From Gimesia maris (lineage in GTDB: Bacteria > Planctomycetota > Planctomycetia > Planctomycetales > Planctomycetaceae), in assembly GCF_008298035.1 (NCBI RefSeq), contig NZ_CP042910.1, positions 4,789,001 to 4,853,000 on the forward strand: a stretch of DNA of 64,000 nt, given 5' to 3'. Positions 8,704-19,463 of this stretch are shown one piece after another; the first letter of the stretch is position 1; each line of letters opens with the position of its first letter. Below the pieces are notes generated by a model, which made no database searches, was not told where the DNA came from, and worked only from the letters and a program-made list of their open reading frames with translations. The position numbers were made by a program, and so were the translations under genes.

Positions 8704-11397
8704 ATGGTAGAACAGACAGTTACAGGTGCAGTGCCTGGAGTCGATCCGGCGGAACTCGAAGAATGGTTTGAATCGCTGGATGACCTCATCATCCGATACG
8801 GAAAAGAACGAGTCAAAAATGTATTGGCGATCCTGCAGGAACGCGCCTACCGTCAAGGCGTGACAATGCCCTTTACGGCCAACACACCTTACATCAATAC
8901 CATTCCCGTTGACGAGCAGACACCGTTCCCCGGTAACCGTGAGATTGAACGACGCATCAAAAGCATCATCCGCTGGAATGCGATGGCCATGGTTGTGCGT
9001 GCCAACAAATACCATGACGGCATCGGCGGACACATCTCAACCTATGCTTCTGCTGCCACACTCTGGGAAGTGGGTTTCAACCACTTCTTCCATTCCCGGA
9101 CGGAAGATCACTCCGGTGACGTTGTCTACTTTCAGGGACACGCTTCTCCAGGTGTCTACGCCCGCGCCTTCGTCGAAGGTCGTCTGACAGAAGAAAACCT
9201 GGAACGTTTTCGGCAGGAACTTCCCCGTGGCGGTGGATTGTCCTCCTACCCGCACCCCTGGCTGATGCCTGAATTCTGGCAGTTCCCTACTGTCTCCATG
9301 GGTCTGGGACCTATTATGTCCATTTACCATGCACGCTTTCTGCGTTATCTGCATAACCGTGGCATCATGGATACATCGAAATCCAAAGTCTGGTGTTTCG
9401 TCGGCGATGGAGAAACGGATGAACCCGAAACACTGGGCGCGATCACACTCGCATCCCGCGAACACCTTGACAACCTGATCTTTGTCATCAACTGCAACCT
9501 GCAGCGTCTGGATGGTCCCGTTCGTGGTAACGGTAAAATCATTCAGGAACTGGAAGCCGCCTTCCGTGGTGCCGGCTGGAACTGCATCAAAGTCGTCTGG
9601 GGCAGTGACTGGGATCCTCTGCTGGCTGAAGATGAAGATGGTCTGCTCGTGAAACGGATGGGGGAAGTCATCGACGGGCAGTACCAGAAGTACGTCGTCG
9701 AACCCGGTTCCTACATCCGCGAACACTTTTTCGGGGACAATCCCGAACTGGCTAAAATGGCAGAACACCTGTCTGATGACCAGCTCAAACGCATGAAACG
9801 TGGCGGTCATGATCCAGAAAAAGTTTATGCCGCTTTTAACGCTGCTGTAAACCACACTGGCTCCCCCACCGTAATCCTGGCGAAAACCATCAAAGGCTAC
9901 GGTCTGGGTGAAGCAGGCGAAGGCCGCAACATCGCTCACAATGTGAAAAAGGCTAACGAAGAAGAACTGAGAGATTTCCGATCTCGGTTTGGTATCCCCA
10001 TTCGCGATGAAGACGTCAAAGACACCCCCTTCTATCGACCGGATGAAAACAGTCCCGAAATGCAGTATCTGCAGAAAAAACGGGAAGAACTGGGTGGTTA
10101 TCTCCCCAAGCGCACGCCCACCGAAGAACGGTTGGAAACTCCAACTCTGGAATCGCTCGATAAATTCCTGACAAGTATGGCAGGGAAAAAAGGCTCCACC
10201 ACCGGTGCTTTCGGCATCCTGCTGGGTAACCTGCTGAGAGACAAAGTGATTGGCAAACGCATTGTACCCATCATTCCGGATGAGGCCCGTACTTTCGGGA
10301 TGGAAGGCCTCTTCAAACAGTGTGGGATCTATGCCAGCCAGGGACAACTGTATGAGCCGGTCGACCGCGATCAGTTGATGTACTACAAAGAAGCGAAAGA
10401 TGGACAGATCCTGGAAGAAGGCATCAATGAAGCAGGAGCCATCTCCTCGTTCATAGCAGCTGGTACTGCCTATGCCAACCAGGGCGTCAATATGATTCCC
10501 TTCTATGTCTATTATTCCATGTTTGGTTTCCAACGTGTCGGCGACCTGGTCTGGGCCGCCGCCGATTCCCGTACCAAAGGCTTTATGCTCGGCGGTACTT
10601 CCGGGAGAACCACTCTCAATGGAGAAGGTCTGCAGCACCAGGACGGACACAGTCACGTCATGGCTTCCACAGTACCAACACTCCTGGCATACGATCCTGC
10701 TTATGCTTTTGAGCTGGCAGTTATCATCCAGGAAGGTCTGCGTCGCATGTATCAGGAAGGTGAAGAGATCTTCTATTACCTCTCCGTCTATAATGAAAAC
10801 TACGAAATGGCACCGATGCCCGAAGGCGATCATGTCGTCGAAGGTATCATTAACGGAATTTACAAGTTCCGTGCTCAGGAAGTCGAAAAACCGGCTACTT
10901 CGATGCGGCCTCAACTGTTTGGTAGTGGTCCCATCCTGCGTGAAGTACTGCGGGCCCAGGAAATTCTGGCGGAACAGTTTAATATCGCGACAGACGTCTG
11001 GAGTGTCACCAGCTACAACCAGCTGGCCCGTAATGTGAAAGACGTGGAACGTGAGAACCGGCTGCACCCGGATGCTGAGCCACAGAAATCGTATCTGCAA
11101 ACGACATTTGAAGGAGTTGCAGGTCCCTTTATCGCTTCCAGCGATAACATTAAACTCGTCGCCGACCAGATCCGTGAGGACATCCCTGGAAATTACTGTG
11201 TCCTGGGAACCGATGGCTTCGGTCGCAGTGAAACCCGTGAATCACTCAGACGTCATTTTGAAATTGATGCAGAAAATGTAGTGGTCGCGACACTGGTCTC
11301 TTTAGCCGAAGAAGGCCAGTTCGATAAATCAAAACTACCTGCCATCATCAAAGAACTGGGAATCGATCCAGAGAAAGTAAATCCTCGGCTCGCTTAA
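8704..11397 (+). CDS. aceE: Pyruvate dehydrogenase E1 component, homodimeric type
   Basis: 897 residues, matching the ~887 of E. coli AceE. It decarboxylates pyruvate with thiamine diphosphate and acetylates the lipoyl group of E2. Seen: the ThDP/Mg motif beginning GDGETDEPE and ending near INCNLQRLDGPVRGNG, an HxSPGxYxR-type block (QGHASPGVYARAF), the YYSMFGFQR and LQHQDGHSH blocks of the second half, and the C-terminal transketolase-like domain. I chose the ATG at 8704 over the TTG at 8686 because the homologous N-terminus begins near there. First gene of aceE-aceF-lpdA, with 58 nt to aceF. The homodimeric type, rather than alpha/beta E1, is clear from length and motifs. Confidence 0.97.
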   Translation: MVEQTVTGAVPGVDPAELEEWFESLDDLIIRYGKERVKNVLAILQERAYRQGVTMPFTANTPYINTIPVDEQTPFPGNREIERRIKSIIRWNAMAMVVRANKYHDGIGGHISTYASAATLWEVGFNHFFHSRTEDHSGDVVYFQGHASPGVYARAFVEGRLTEENLERFRQELPRGGGLSSYPHPWLMPEFWQFPTVSMGLGPIMSIYHARFLRYLHNRGIMDTSKSKVWCFVGDGETDEPETLGAITLASREHLDNLIFVINCNLQRLDGPVRGNGKIIQELEAAFRGAGWNCIKVVWGSDWDPLLAEDEDGLLVKRMGEVIDGQYQKYVVEPGSYIREHFFGDNPELAKMAEHLSDDQLKRMKRGGHDPEKVYAAFNAAVNHTGSPTVILAKTIKGYGLGEAGEGRNIAHNVKKANEEELRDFRSRFGIPIRDEDVKDTPFYRPDENSPEMQYLQKKREELGGYLPKRTPTEERLETPTLESLDKFLTSMAGKKGSTTGAFGILLGNLLRDKVIGKRIVPIIPDEARTFGMEGLFKQCGIYASQGQLYEPVDRDQLMYYKEAKDGQILEEGINEAGAISSFIAAGTAYANQGVNMIPFYVYYSMFGFQRVGDLVWAAADSRTKGFMLGGTSGRTTLNGEGLQHQDGHSHVMASTVPTLLAYDPAYAFELAVIIQEGLRRMYQEGEEIFYYLSVYNENYEMAPMPEGDHVVEGIINGIYKFRAQEVEKPATSMRPQLFGSGPILREVLRAQEILAEQFNIATDVWSVTSYNQLARNVKDVERENRLHPDAEPQKSYLQTTFEGVAGPFIASSDNIKLVADQIREDIPGNYCVLGTDGFGRSETRESLRRHFEIDAENVVVATLVSLAEEGQFDKSKLPAIIKELGIDPEKVNPRLA

Positions 11398-11455
11398 TTC
11401 TCATACCAACAGGTTTTATTGAAGCATTACCAACAAGAAGATAGAACACAAAACT

Positions 11456-12805
11456 ATGGCTACTGAATTTAAACTTCCTGAAGTGAGTGAGGGTGTCGAG
11501 ACAGCAGATGTCGGGCAAATCTCCGTCGCAGTAGGCGATACAGTGGAGCAGGGACAGGTTCTGATGGACATCGAAACCGACAAGGCGGTGGTCCAGCTGG
11601 AATCGCCTTACTCAGGGACCATTGAAGAGCTCAAAGTTTCTGAAGGCGATTCGGTATCGATTGGTGCCGTTTTACTGTTGATCAATGAATCCAACGGTGA
11701 TGCATCCGCTCCTGCCAAAGAAGAAAAATCGGCAGAAACCAAGGCTGAAGAACCGGTAGCAGAAGAGCCAGAGACGGCCCAGAAAGAACAGTCGGTTGAG
11801 GAAGAATCGAAGGAGAAGCCCAGACAGGAAAGCAAGTCGGCCTCCCAGCCGGCAACGGCTCCAGTGCGGCCAGCGGATACAGATTCATCGGGTAATAAAG
11901 CACCTGTTCCCGCCGGACCTGCGACCCGCAAACTGGCACGTAAGCTGGGCGTCGATCTGTATCAGGTCAGTGGCTCAGGTCCCGGTGGACGTGTTACTCA
12001 GGAAGACGTCGAAGACTACGTCAAAAACCTGATTGCCAATGGTGGACCTTCCAGCGGTGGCGGTGGAATCGCCGTACCTCCGCTGCCGGACTTCACTCAG
12101 TTTGGAGAAGTCGAACGCAAGAAACTCAACAAACTGTCGCGTGTCTCTGCCAAAAACCTCAGTCTGTCCTGGCAGGTCATTCCGCACGTCACTCAACATG
12201 ACCTGGCGGATATCACTGACCTCGAAACTGCGCGAAAACTCTTTATCTCCAAGCCCAATTATTCGGGTCCCAAAGTTACGATGACCGCGCTGGCCATGAA
12301 AGCCATCGCTATCGCTCTGCACGAATATCCGAGTTTTAACTCCAGCTTCGATTCGCAGACCGATGAAATTGTCTACAAGAACTACATCAACATCGGTGTC
12401 GCCGTTGATACCGAAAATGGACTGGTTGTCCCTGTCGTGAAAGATGTTGACAAGAAAAACATCATCACCATTGCCAACGAAATGAATGCGCTGGCTATCA
12501 AAGCGCGTGATCGCAGACTCGAAATGAATGACATGCAGGGCGGAACCTTTACCATCACCAACCTGGGTGGACTTGGTGGAACGTCCTTTACGCCAATCGT
12601 CAATTATCCTGAAGTCGCCATCCTGGGTATGTCACGTTCGCGACATGAATTCCAACTGCTGAATGATAGTCCTGTTCCCCGCCTGATGCTGCCTCTGTCG
12701 TTGTCCTACGACCACCGGGTCATCAACGGTGCAGACGCTGCTCGATTCATCGTGCGTCTTTCCAGTTTGCTCTCTGATCCGTTCAATCTGCTGGTTGACT
12801 GCTGA
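11456..12805 (+). CDS. aceF: Dihydrolipoamide acetyltransferase (E2) of pyruvate dehydrogenase
   Basis: 449 residues. Order: one lipoyl domain (1-80) with the lipoylated Lys43 in IETDKAVV, an Ala/Glu/Lys/Pro-rich linker (about 83-150), a peripheral-subunit-binding domain (about 155-190), a Gly-rich hinge, and the catalytic domain (about 220-449). The catalytic motif is DHRVING: the His is present and the usual Asp is Asn, as I recall for Azotobacter vinelandii E2p, so activity is expected. E. coli has three lipoyl domains; one is the common minimal form. It transfers acetyl groups to CoA as the core of the complex. 47 nt separate it from lpdA. Confidence 0.95.
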   Translation: MATEFKLPEVSEGVETADVGQISVAVGDTVEQGQVLMDIETDKAVVQLESPYSGTIEELKVSEGDSVSIGAVLLLINESNGDASAPAKEEKSAETKAEEPVAEEPETAQKEQSVEEESKEKPRQESKSASQPATAPVRPADTDSSGNKAPVPAGPATRKLARKLGVDLYQVSGSGPGGRVTQEDVEDYVKNLIANGGPSSGGGGIAVPPLPDFTQFGEVERKKLNKLSRVSAKNLSLSWQVIPHVTQHDLADITDLETARKLFISKPNYSGPKVTMTALAMKAIAIALHEYPSFNSSFDSQTDEIVYKNYINIGVAVDTENGLVVPVVKDVDKKNIITIANEMNALAIKARDRRLEMNDMQGGTFTITNLGGLGGTSFTPIVNYPEVAILGMSRSRHEFQLLNDSPVPRLMLPLSLSYDHRVINGADAARFIVRLSSLLSDPFNLLVDC

Positions 12806-12852
12806 GATCGTTATCTACACTGAAGTAATTCAATAAGAGGTTTATCGATATT

Positions 12853-14280
12853 ATGTCTGGATCAGCTACCAGAGAAACGGATATTGTTGTCATCGGCGGT
12901 GGCCCCGGCGGTTATCCAGCCGCATTTGAAGCTGCCGACAAAGGCTACAAAGTCATTATGGTCAATGATGACGTTGCCCCCGGGGGTGTCTGCCTGAACC
13001 GGGGTTGTATTCCTTCCAAAGCACTGCTGCATGTCGCAAAACTGATCAATGAAACCAGAGAATCCGCTGAGTGGGGCATTACCTTTCAGAAGCCGGAAAT
13101 CAACCTCGATCAGCTCCGGGACTTCAAAAACAAGGTCGTCACACAATTGACCGGCGGAATCGGGCAACTCGCTGGCGCCCGCAACGTGGAAATCCTCAAA
13201 GGCTTCGGCCGTTTCAAAGATGCCAACTCCGTCGAAGTCACAAAACAGGATGGAACAACCGAAACCATTCAATTCAAATACGCGATTGTCGCCACAGGTT
13301 CCTCACCAGCTGTGCCTCCCGTCTTTGATCTGGATGATGATCGGATCATGGATTCTACCGGTGCCCTGGAACTGGCCGACATCCCCACAAAACTGCTCGT
13401 CGTTGGCGGCGGTTACATCGGTCTGGAGATGGGCAGTGTTTATGCCGCCCTGGGCTCGGAAGTAACGGTTGTGGAAATGACAGGCGGACTTCTGCCCGGT
13501 GCAGACCGTGATCTGGTGCGCCCGCTGCAGAAACGGCTTACCGAAAGTTTTGCGGCCATTCACCTGAATACCAAAGTCGAAAAACTGACTCCCGGTGATA
13601 ACGGAATCACAGCCGACTTGAGTGGTGAAGGGGTCGAACCCCAGCAGGTCTTCGACCGTGTGTTGATTTCGATCGGCCGTCGTCCGAATAAAAAAGGCAT
13701 CGGCTTCGAGAATACGAAACTGGAGCTGGACGAACGCGGTTTCATCAAACACGATGCACAGCAGCGAACTGCCGAGCCTCACATCTACGCGATTGGTGAT
13801 ATTGCCGGCGAACCGATGCTGGCACATAAAGCCACCCGTGAAGCCAAAGTCGCCATCGAAAGCATAGCCGGTGAATTCGGCGAGTTCGATAACATCGCCA
13901 TTCCCGCGGTTGTTTTCACCGACCCGGAACTCGCCTGGTGTGGTGTGACCGAGCAGGAAGCCAAAGACCAGGGACTGGATGTGGAAATCACTCGTTTCCC
14001 CTGGGCTGCCTCAGGACGGGCTCAGACTCTGGGCCGCACGGAAGGCCTCACCAAAATGATCTTCGACAAAAAAACCGGGCGTGTGCTCGGCGTCGGGATT
14101 GTCGGACCGGGTGCCGGTGAACTGATTGCGGAAGGCGTAATGGCTGTCGAAATGGCCGCGGTCGCAGAGGACGTCGCCGAAAGCATTCATGCACATCCCA
14201 CGCTCTCGGAGACCCTGATGGAAGGAGCAGAAGCCTTCACTGGTCAGGCGACGCACATGTATAAACCCAAAAGAAAATAA
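12853..14280 (+). CDS. lpdA: Dihydrolipoamide dehydrogenase (E3)
   Basis: 475 residues, full length. It reoxidises dihydrolipoamide of E2 with FAD and NAD. Seen: N-terminal FAD-binding [13 protein letters not shown], redox-active disulfide in CLNRGC (about 46-51), the NAD-binding [12 protein letters not shown], a second FAD block [16 protein letters not shown], and the catalytic His-Glu in HPTLSE near the C-terminus. Shine-Dalgarno AAGAGG lies upstream. It is the last gene of the operon and is followed by a strong hairpin. It may also serve 2-oxoglutarate dehydrogenase or glycine cleavage, for which no other E3 is in the window. Confidence 0.97.
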   Translation: MSGSATRETDIVVIGGGPGGYPAAFEAADKGYKVIMVNDDVAPGGVCLNRGCIPSKALLHVAKLINETRESAEWGITFQKPEINLDQLRDFKNKVVTQLTGGIGQLAGARNVEILKGFGRFKDANSVEVTKQDGTTETIQFKYAIVATGSSPAVPPVFDLDDDRIMDSTGALELADIPTKLLVVGGGYIGLEMGSVYAALGSEVTVVEMTGGLLPGADRDLVRPLQKRLTESFAAIHLNTKVEKLTPGDNGITADLSGEGVEPQQVFDRVLISIGRRPNKKGIGFENTKLELDERGFIKHDAQQRTAEPHIYAIGDIAGEPMLAHKATREAKVAIESIAGEFGEFDNIAIPAVVFTDPELAWCGVTEQEAKDQGLDVEITRFPWAASGRAQTLGRTEGLTKMIFDKKTGRVLGVGIVGPGAGELIAEGVMAVEMAAVAEDVAESIHAHPTLSETLMEGAEAFTGQATHMYKPKRK

Positions 14281-14287
14281 TCGACTC

Positions 14288-14326
14288 TCCGACCTGCAGG
14301 CGACTCAGTCTGCAGGCGGATTTATT
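14288..14326 (+). terminator. Rho-independent-type terminator of the pyruvate dehydrogenase operon
   Basis: Eight nt after lpdA, TCCG-A-CCTGCAG pairs with CTGCAGG-CGGA (11 bp with one bulged A, 10-nt loop), followed directly by TTTATT. Position and structure mark the end of the aceE-aceF-lpdA transcript. Confidence 0.65.
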
Positions 14327-14359
14327 GAGAATAGGAACCAGCATAAAGGGCGTTGTTGA

Positions 14360-15445
14360 ATGCGATTTCATAAACGATCAACGACGCCTTCTTATTTCAG
14401 TCGCCGTGATCAGGTTCGGCTGTTTCGACTGGTTGCCGCTCTGGGTGTCATTTTTTTCGCGATGCTTTATGCTTCACGAGAACAAAACTGGTACTGGCTC
14501 ACGGGACGCCCTGCAGACGAGCCTGCTCGACAGCAGGCCAAAGAGCCCCCCCGCGCAATTGACTTCAGCGTCAGGGAAGAATCACCGCTGAAACCAGACG
14601 AATTTCGCTCAGAACCAGCGTCTGAAATCGAAGTACCTGAAAAAGTCATCGCCCGGCTGGAAACCGGTGAATATGATGTACGTGTTGATCCCCGCTTGTT
14701 GAATCCTGTCTCAGACAGTAACCTGGGTATCCGTACTCATGAAGTAAACGCTCTTTATTATCTGCTGGCTAAAGCAGCAGCCATCCCGCAAAACGTCCTG
14801 GAACAGTCGGCAGAACCGGCGCCCCCTTTTGTTGTTGTCATGACAGAATCTCCCCAGTACCGAGGATCACTGATGACAGTAAAGGGTCACTTGAAACGAC
14901 TCAAATCTGTTTCTGTAGAAAAAAACACGTACGGAGTCGATTCCCTTTACGAGGGTTGGTTTTTCTCAAAGGATTCCGGCACTCATCCCTGGCGAGTCTT
15001 CTGCACTCAACTCCCGGCTGGGATCCCAAAGGGTGAGGATCTCGCTGAGATGCCTGAAGTTCAGATCACCGGATATTACTTTAAAAAATCTGGTTATCTC
15101 TCTGCAGCCGGTAAGCTTCAGACGGCACCATTGCTGATTGCCCGCCAGATCCGCTGGTTCCCACCAACGAACCAGCCCGCCCCCTCATCTTCAGGAGCAG
15201 TCAAATACATTGTCAGCCTGTTTCTGGTCATCAGTATCACGTTGGTTTTTCTGATCTGGAGATTCATGGTCAGCGATCAGAAATTTGCCCGCAGTCGAAC
15301 CGCGAAACTGATGCAGCGCCCTGACATGTCGATGGACAGCCTGAAAGATATCGAGACCGTCGACATTAATGATGTGCTCAAACAGATGGGACAGCAGAAA
15401 CAAGATCCGCCAGCTGGTTCAGATCAGCCAGATGAGCAGAAATAG
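14360..15445 (+). CDS. Hypothetical protein with two membrane segments
   Basis: 361 residues. A hydrophobic helix near residues 21-38 follows a basic N-terminus, then a ~250-residue domain that should lie on the far side of the membrane, then a second helix near 276-299 (IVSLFLVISITLVFLIW) and a cytoplasmic tail of about 60 residues. No known motif or cysteine pattern. The ATG at 14360 has AAAGGG about 9 nt upstream. It follows the PDH terminator, so it probably has its own promoter, and runs tail to tail with bioA, leaving 12 nt between stops. I do not recognise the family. Confidence 0.7.
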   Translation: MRFHKRSTTPSYFSRRDQVRLFRLVAALGVIFFAMLYASREQNWYWLTGRPADEPARQQAKEPPRAIDFSVREESPLKPDEFRSEPASEIEVPEKVIARLETGEYDVRVDPRLLNPVSDSNLGIRTHEVNALYYLLAKAAAIPQNVLEQSAEPAPPFVVVMTESPQYRGSLMTVKGHLKRLKSVSVEKNTYGVDSLYEGWFFSKDSGTHPWRVFCTQLPAGIPKGEDLAEMPEVQITGYYFKKSGYLSAAGKLQTAPLLIARQIRWFPPTNQPAPSSSGAVKYIVSLFLVISITLVFLIWRFMVSDQKFARSRTAKLMQRPDMSMDSLKDIETVDINDVLKQMGQQKQDPPAGSDQPDEQK

Positions 15446-15457
15446 GCAGAGGTCGGA

Positions 15458-16825
15458 TTAAGCTACCTGCATTTGTATCGCTTCATCAATCGCGGCAAAC
15501 ACGGTATCACACAACTGCTCAACCAGTTCAGCGGGCATTCCAGGAGCCGGCATAAGAATCACCACATCGCCCAGCGGACGCACAATCACGCCGTTCTTTC
15601 TCGCAGCCAGGGTCACCTGGTGTCCTAAACGAAGCTCTGCTGGAAAAGCAGTCCGGGTTTCACGATCCGCGACCAGTTCTATACCGACCATCACTCCTTT
15701 ATGGCGAATTTCTCCCACGTAAGGATGCTCCTTGAGTTCTGCCAGCCGCTGTGTCAATACTGCAGAAGTCTCCCGAACGTTATCCAGCGTCCTGTTCTCA
15801 TCAAACAGCTTCAACGTCGCCAGGGCCGCGGCACATGCCAGGGAGTTCCCCGTATAAGTATGCCCGTGGTAGAAGGCATTGTAGTCGGTATGAGCGCCCT
15901 CGAAAGCAGCCGCAATTTCATCCGTTGCCATCGTCACCGCTAACGGCAGATAGCCGCCGGTGATTCCTTTCGCCAGACACAGAAAATCAGGAGTTACTCC
16001 TTCCTGCTCACAGGCGAACATGGTCCCGGTCCGCCCCAGGCCTACTGCTACTTCATCGGCAATCAGTGGAATTCCATACTGACGAGTCAGCTCCCGCACG
16101 CGTTTCAGATATCCAGCAGGATGCATCAACATCCCGGCTGCCCCCTGCACGAGAGGTTCAATTACAAAAGCCGCCAGTCGCTCATGATTTTCTGCAAGCA
16201 GTCGTTCTAACTCAGCAAAGCAGAATTCAAGATAGCTTTCTTCTGTATATCCCTCGGGACGGTGGTAAGCGACAGGACACGGAATCTGTACCGATTCAAA
16301 CAGCAGTTTGCCGAAGATCTGATGAAAAATTGAAATCCCGCCAACACTCACCGAACCAATCGTATCGCCATGATAAGCGTGCTGCATACAGGCAAACAAA
16401 TCACGAGTCTGTGAATCGGCGGGCGATTTGTTTGCGTGATACTGAAACGCCATCTTCAGCGCAATTTCCACCGCTGTCGATCCACTGTCAGAATAAAACA
16501 CCTTTGTCAAATCAGCGGGCGTCCGTTTTACCAGTTCCTCTGCCAGTTCGATTGAGGGGACGCTCGCCAGCCCGAGTAATGTCGAATGTGCAATTTGATC
16601 CAGTTGAGCGCGAATTGCCTGGTCCAGTTCAGGCACGCGATGTCCGTGCACATTGCACCACAGTGACGAAACTCCATCCAGGTACGAACGTCCGTCCGTA
16701 TCGATCAGAAAGAAACCATCGCCTGATTCGATGATTGGTACCTCTTCATCGCGATGCCCCTGCATCTGGGTAAAGGGATGCCAGACATGCTCATTATCGA
16801 TGTTACGTAACTCGTCAGACTGCAT
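15458..16825 (-). CDS. bioA: Adenosylmethionine-8-amino-7-oxononanoate aminotransferase
   Basis: 455 residues, class III aminotransferase. It converts KAPA to DAPA using S-adenosylmethionine as amino donor in biotin synthesis. Seen: N-terminal HVWHPFTQM (typical of BioA, binding KAPA/SAM), the substrate-side [10 protein letters not shown], the PLP-phosphate segment [12 protein letters not shown], the Asp in [12 protein letters not shown] that holds the PLP ring, and the Schiff-base Lys in [13 protein letters not shown]. The HPFTQM motif favours BioA over other class III enzymes. No other bio gene is nearby and no BirA-type operator is apparent. A terminator lies just upstream, at the end of mdh. 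Confidence 0.95.
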   Translation of the reverse strand: MQSDELRNIDNEHVWHPFTQMQGHRDEEVPIIESGDGFFLIDTDGRSYLDGVSSLWCNVHGHRVPELDQAIRAQLDQIAHSTLLGLASVPSIELAEELVKRTPADLTKVFYSDSGSTAVEIALKMAFQYHANKSPADSQTRDLFACMQHAYHGDTIGSVSVGGISIFHQIFGKLLFESVQIPCPVAYHRPEGYTEESYLEFCFAELERLLAENHERLAAFVIEPLVQGAAGMLMHPAGYLKRVRELTRQYGIPLIADEVAVGLGRTGTMFACEQEGVTPDFLCLAKGITGGYLPLAVTMATDEIAAAFEGAHTDYNAFYHGHTYTGNSLACAAALATLKLFDENRTLDNVRETSAVLTQRLAELKEHPYVGEIRHKGVMVGIELVADRETRTAFPAELRLGHQVTLAARKNGVIVRPLGDVVILMPAPGMPAELVEQLCDTVFAAIDEAIQMQVA

Positions 16826-16854
16826 TGTTCCACTCGGTTCTGATTCGTGCGCGG

Positions 16855-16898
16855 TAATTAAAAACAGAAAGAGCCACGTCGATGGAGCGTGACTCTTT
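16855..16898 (-). terminator. Rho-independent terminator of the malate dehydrogenase gene
   Basis: On the minus strand after the mdh stop, AAAGAGTCACG pairs with CGTGGCTCTTT (11 bp, one mismatch, 9-nt loop), followed by CTGTTTTTAATT. This isolates mdh from bioA, which follows in the same direction. Confidence 0.7.
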
Positions 16899-16926
16899 CA
16901 CTGATACTTCAAAATCTGAAACGGGA

Positions 16927-17919
16927 TTAACCAGGCAGCAGATCGCGAACGACATCGCGTTCATCCCGCAGTTCCTGTAAAGTCGCTTCAAACTTGGCTT
17001 GAGCAAAATCATCATGCTCCTGACCTTCGACGATTTTCCAGGTAGTTCCATCACTGGTCAGTGGGTAACCACAGATCAGGCCTTCATCAACTCCGTAACT
17101 GCCATCACTGCAGACAGCGGCTGAGAAGCTTTCGCCCAGCGGTGTCGGTGTGATAATGCTCTTAATGGTATCAAGGGCAGCGTTCGCAGCAGAAGCGGCA
17201 CTGGAAGCGCCACGGGCCTGAATAACGGCAGCACCACGTTTTTGCACAGTTTCAATGAATTCGCCGCGCAACCAGTCATGGTCTTCAATAATTTCAGGAA
17301 CCGGGTTACCGTGGATGGTAGCATGATAAAAATCAGGGAACTGAGTTGCTGAGTGATTACCCCAGATGTTCATGTTCTTAACCGCAGAAACAGGTTGACC
17401 TGCTTTCTTGGCGATCTGGGTCATGGCACGATTCTGATCCAGACGGGTCATGGCGTACCAGCGATCACGGGGAACTTTGGGAGCATTGCTCATCGCGATC
17501 AGACAGTTGGTGTTACAGGGATTACCGACAACCAGAACCCGCACATCCTCAGCGGCTGCTGCTTCGATTGCCTTACCGGTGCTGGTGAAAATGGGACCGT
17601 TAATCCGGATCAAGTCGCCACGTTCCATGCCGGCTTTACGGGGAATACTTCCGACGCAGACGACAAAGTTACAGTCTGCAAACGCATCTTCCAGGTGGTC
17701 GCTGTCCGCTTTGACAACACCAGCCAGAGTTGGGAAGGCACAGTCGTCAAGCTCCATCTCAACTCCGTCCAACGCAGACAGCATCGGAGGAATTTCCACA
17801 AGATGCAGAATGACAGGCTGATCAGGGCCAAAAATTTCCCCGGAAGCCAGGCGAAACAGCATGGCATAACCAATCTGGCCAGCTGCCCCGGTTACCGCAA
17901 CTCGAATCGGATGAGTCAT
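16927..17919 (-). CDS. mdh: NAD-dependent malate dehydrogenase
   Basis: 330 residues, the cytosolic/group 2 MDH type. It interconverts malate and oxaloacetate in the TCA cycle. Seen: N-terminal Rossmann motif [22 protein letters not shown], the substrate-binding TRLDQNRA with Asp and Arg, and the catalytic His in IWGNHSATQ. An ATG seven codons upstream exists, but AAGGAG lies between the two, 10 nt before the ATG at 17919, which fixes the start. It is monocistronic by its own terminator. Confidence 0.95.
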   Translation of the reverse strand: MTHPIRVAVTGAAGQIGYAMLFRLASGEIFGPDQPVILHLVEIPPMLSALDGVEMELDDCAFPTLAGVVKADSDHLEDAFADCNFVVCVGSIPRKAGMERGDLIRINGPIFTSTGKAIEAAAAEDVRVLVVGNPCNTNCLIAMSNAPKVPRDRWYAMTRLDQNRAMTQIAKKAGQPVSAVKNMNIWGNHSATQFPDFYHATIHGNPVPEIIEDHDWLRGEFIETVQKRGAAVIQARGASSAASAANAALDTIKSIITPTPLGESFSAAVCSDGSYGVDEGLICGYPLTSDGTTWKIVEGQEHDDFAQAKFEATLQELRDERDVVRDLLPG

Positions 17920-18152
17920 CTCTAAAGCACTCCTTAACATTGAATATTACCAGTGTACCTGCCCCTGAACACAGGTCAGGATTAATGCGGAATCTTACGT
18001 TTTTTTACCTCCCTGTGGACAGATCGGCAACCGTCGTGAGGCATCTGTTTCTAATTTCTGGAGACTACTGCGCATTGTCCGTGAATACAGGTCAGAAACT
18101 TGAACAAATCCGGTGATTCCGGCAAATCTCACTCAAGCAGACAAGTTGGTCA

Positions 18153-19325
18153 TTACTGATTGAACAGCACGGTTCCACCGATAGCCACTGCAGCTGCGGC
18201 GAGTGAAGCAAACATGATTTTCACCCAGCTGTAAGGACGCTCCCCATTCACTTCGCCGGTCGCTGCGTTCACGGCGACCTGATACAGCGTATCCTTATAC
18301 TTGTAGCTCATCAGCCACAAAGGCAACAGCAGGTGCTTGTACGTAATTGCATCGTAATGACTCTCGACTGAATCAACCCGCTGGGTATCGCCGCCGATGC
18401 GGCTGCAGACTTCGGAATACAAAGCAGCATCGATCCGCTCTTTTCCCAGCACGAACCCGTCATCCAGTTCGATCTCATAAGTTCGCGCAGTAAAGCCCGC
18501 CAGATAGGCATGCTTAAACGGAACCATCAGATGTAATGGAAACGGTTCCAGCTCCCGTATCAACTGGCGAGGCAAGCCGTGCGAAGCCAGAATGATCACA
18601 TCATCGAAGAAACGCTGAAAGGCTCCCGAAGCGGGATACCAGCGTGTCCGTCTTTCCTGACGACGATTCTTCCCGCTCCCCACCGTGACATAATAATATT
18701 CACCCCGCTGACCGGAATAACGGGTACTGGTCATGGAATCGTAAGTGAAATATGGCATATAAACGCCATGAAACTTCCCTTCTACGCCCTTCTCCACAAA
18801 TTCATTCGGCGCAAACCACAGCGACTTAACCCAGGCTTTCAACTGCTGCCGCGCCACAGATTCCTCGATCAGAAACGGGAGCACCGCATCCACGGGGACC
18901 CGCTGATCTGAGGTATGTGCATGCTCCAGCTGAATGGGAGAGGCACAGTAAGGACACTCAGAGCTGGTGACCGAATCCACAAACAGCAGCGTGGCACCAC
19001 AACTTTCGCAGCGCACTTCCAGTTCCTGACCATCTCCTTCCTGAGCCGGTTGCTCCCGCAGTTCACGCAGGTGAGCCAGCATGGCATGAATGTCCTGCTC
19101 TACGATTTCCCGATTCGGATCAATCCCGATCTCTTTTTGATATCCACAATGTCCACAGCGAAGCTTCTGTGTTTTGATATTGAAGACCAGATCGGCGCCA
19201 CAACTCTCACAGGGGAAAATGCGACCATTTTCATCATCAATCCGTTCTCCTCCTCCGTCAAATGAGTCTTCCAGAAAGATAGGCTCATCGGCATCATGCG
19301 GTGGCAAAGGTGGTGGTTGACTCAT
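18153..19325 (-). CDS. Zinc-ribbon protein with C-terminal membrane anchor
   Basis: 390 residues. Two four-cysteine zinc ribbons in the N-terminal third (CESCG...CGHCG near 38-60; CESCG...CPYC near 106-128), a conserved mid-region rich in Tyr and Arg (about 190-240), and a hydrophobic C-terminal helix (about 367-388). Proteins of this type are often labelled PriA-like or TFIIB-type zinc ribbon in databases, but no helicase motifs are present here, so I would not call it a helicase. It is probably a tail-anchored cytoplasmic protein; the function is unknown. Shine-Dalgarno GGAAAG precedes the ATG. It follows truA in the same direction after 138 nt. Confidence 0.7.
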   Translation of the reverse strand: MSQPPPLPPHDADEPIFLEDSFDGGGERIDDENGRIFPCESCGADLVFNIKTQKLRCGHCGYQKEIGIDPNREIVEQDIHAMLAHLRELREQPAQEGDGQELEVRCESCGATLLFVDSVTSSECPYCASPIQLEHAHTSDQRVPVDAVLPFLIEESVARQQLKAWVKSLWFAPNEFVEKGVEGKFHGVYMPYFTYDSMTSTRYSGQRGEYYYVTVGSGKNRRQERRTRWYPASGAFQRFFDDVIILASHGLPRQLIRELEPFPLHLMVPFKHAYLAGFTARTYEIELDDGFVLGKERIDAALYSEVCSRIGGDTQRVDSVESHYDAITYKHLLLPLWLMSYKYKDTLYQVAVNAATGEVNGERPYSWVKIMFASLAAAAVAIGGTVLFNQ

Positions 19326-19463
19326 CTTTCACTTTCCGTATTGAAGGTGGCGGGCCCCTCAATCTCTCTGAATCCGAATGGTTTTACTCCCGGTCCGTTA
19401 AGAACACTCGACTTACAGCAAACGTAATTTTTACCGATCGGGATCAAATCTAATTTGCAGAAT

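Noticed and set aside
9037..11100. A 687-codon open frame on the minus strand opposite aceE
   Set aside because: The plus strand clearly encodes pyruvate dehydrogenase E1; the antisense frame is a codon-bias shadow with no known motif or Shine-Dalgarno.
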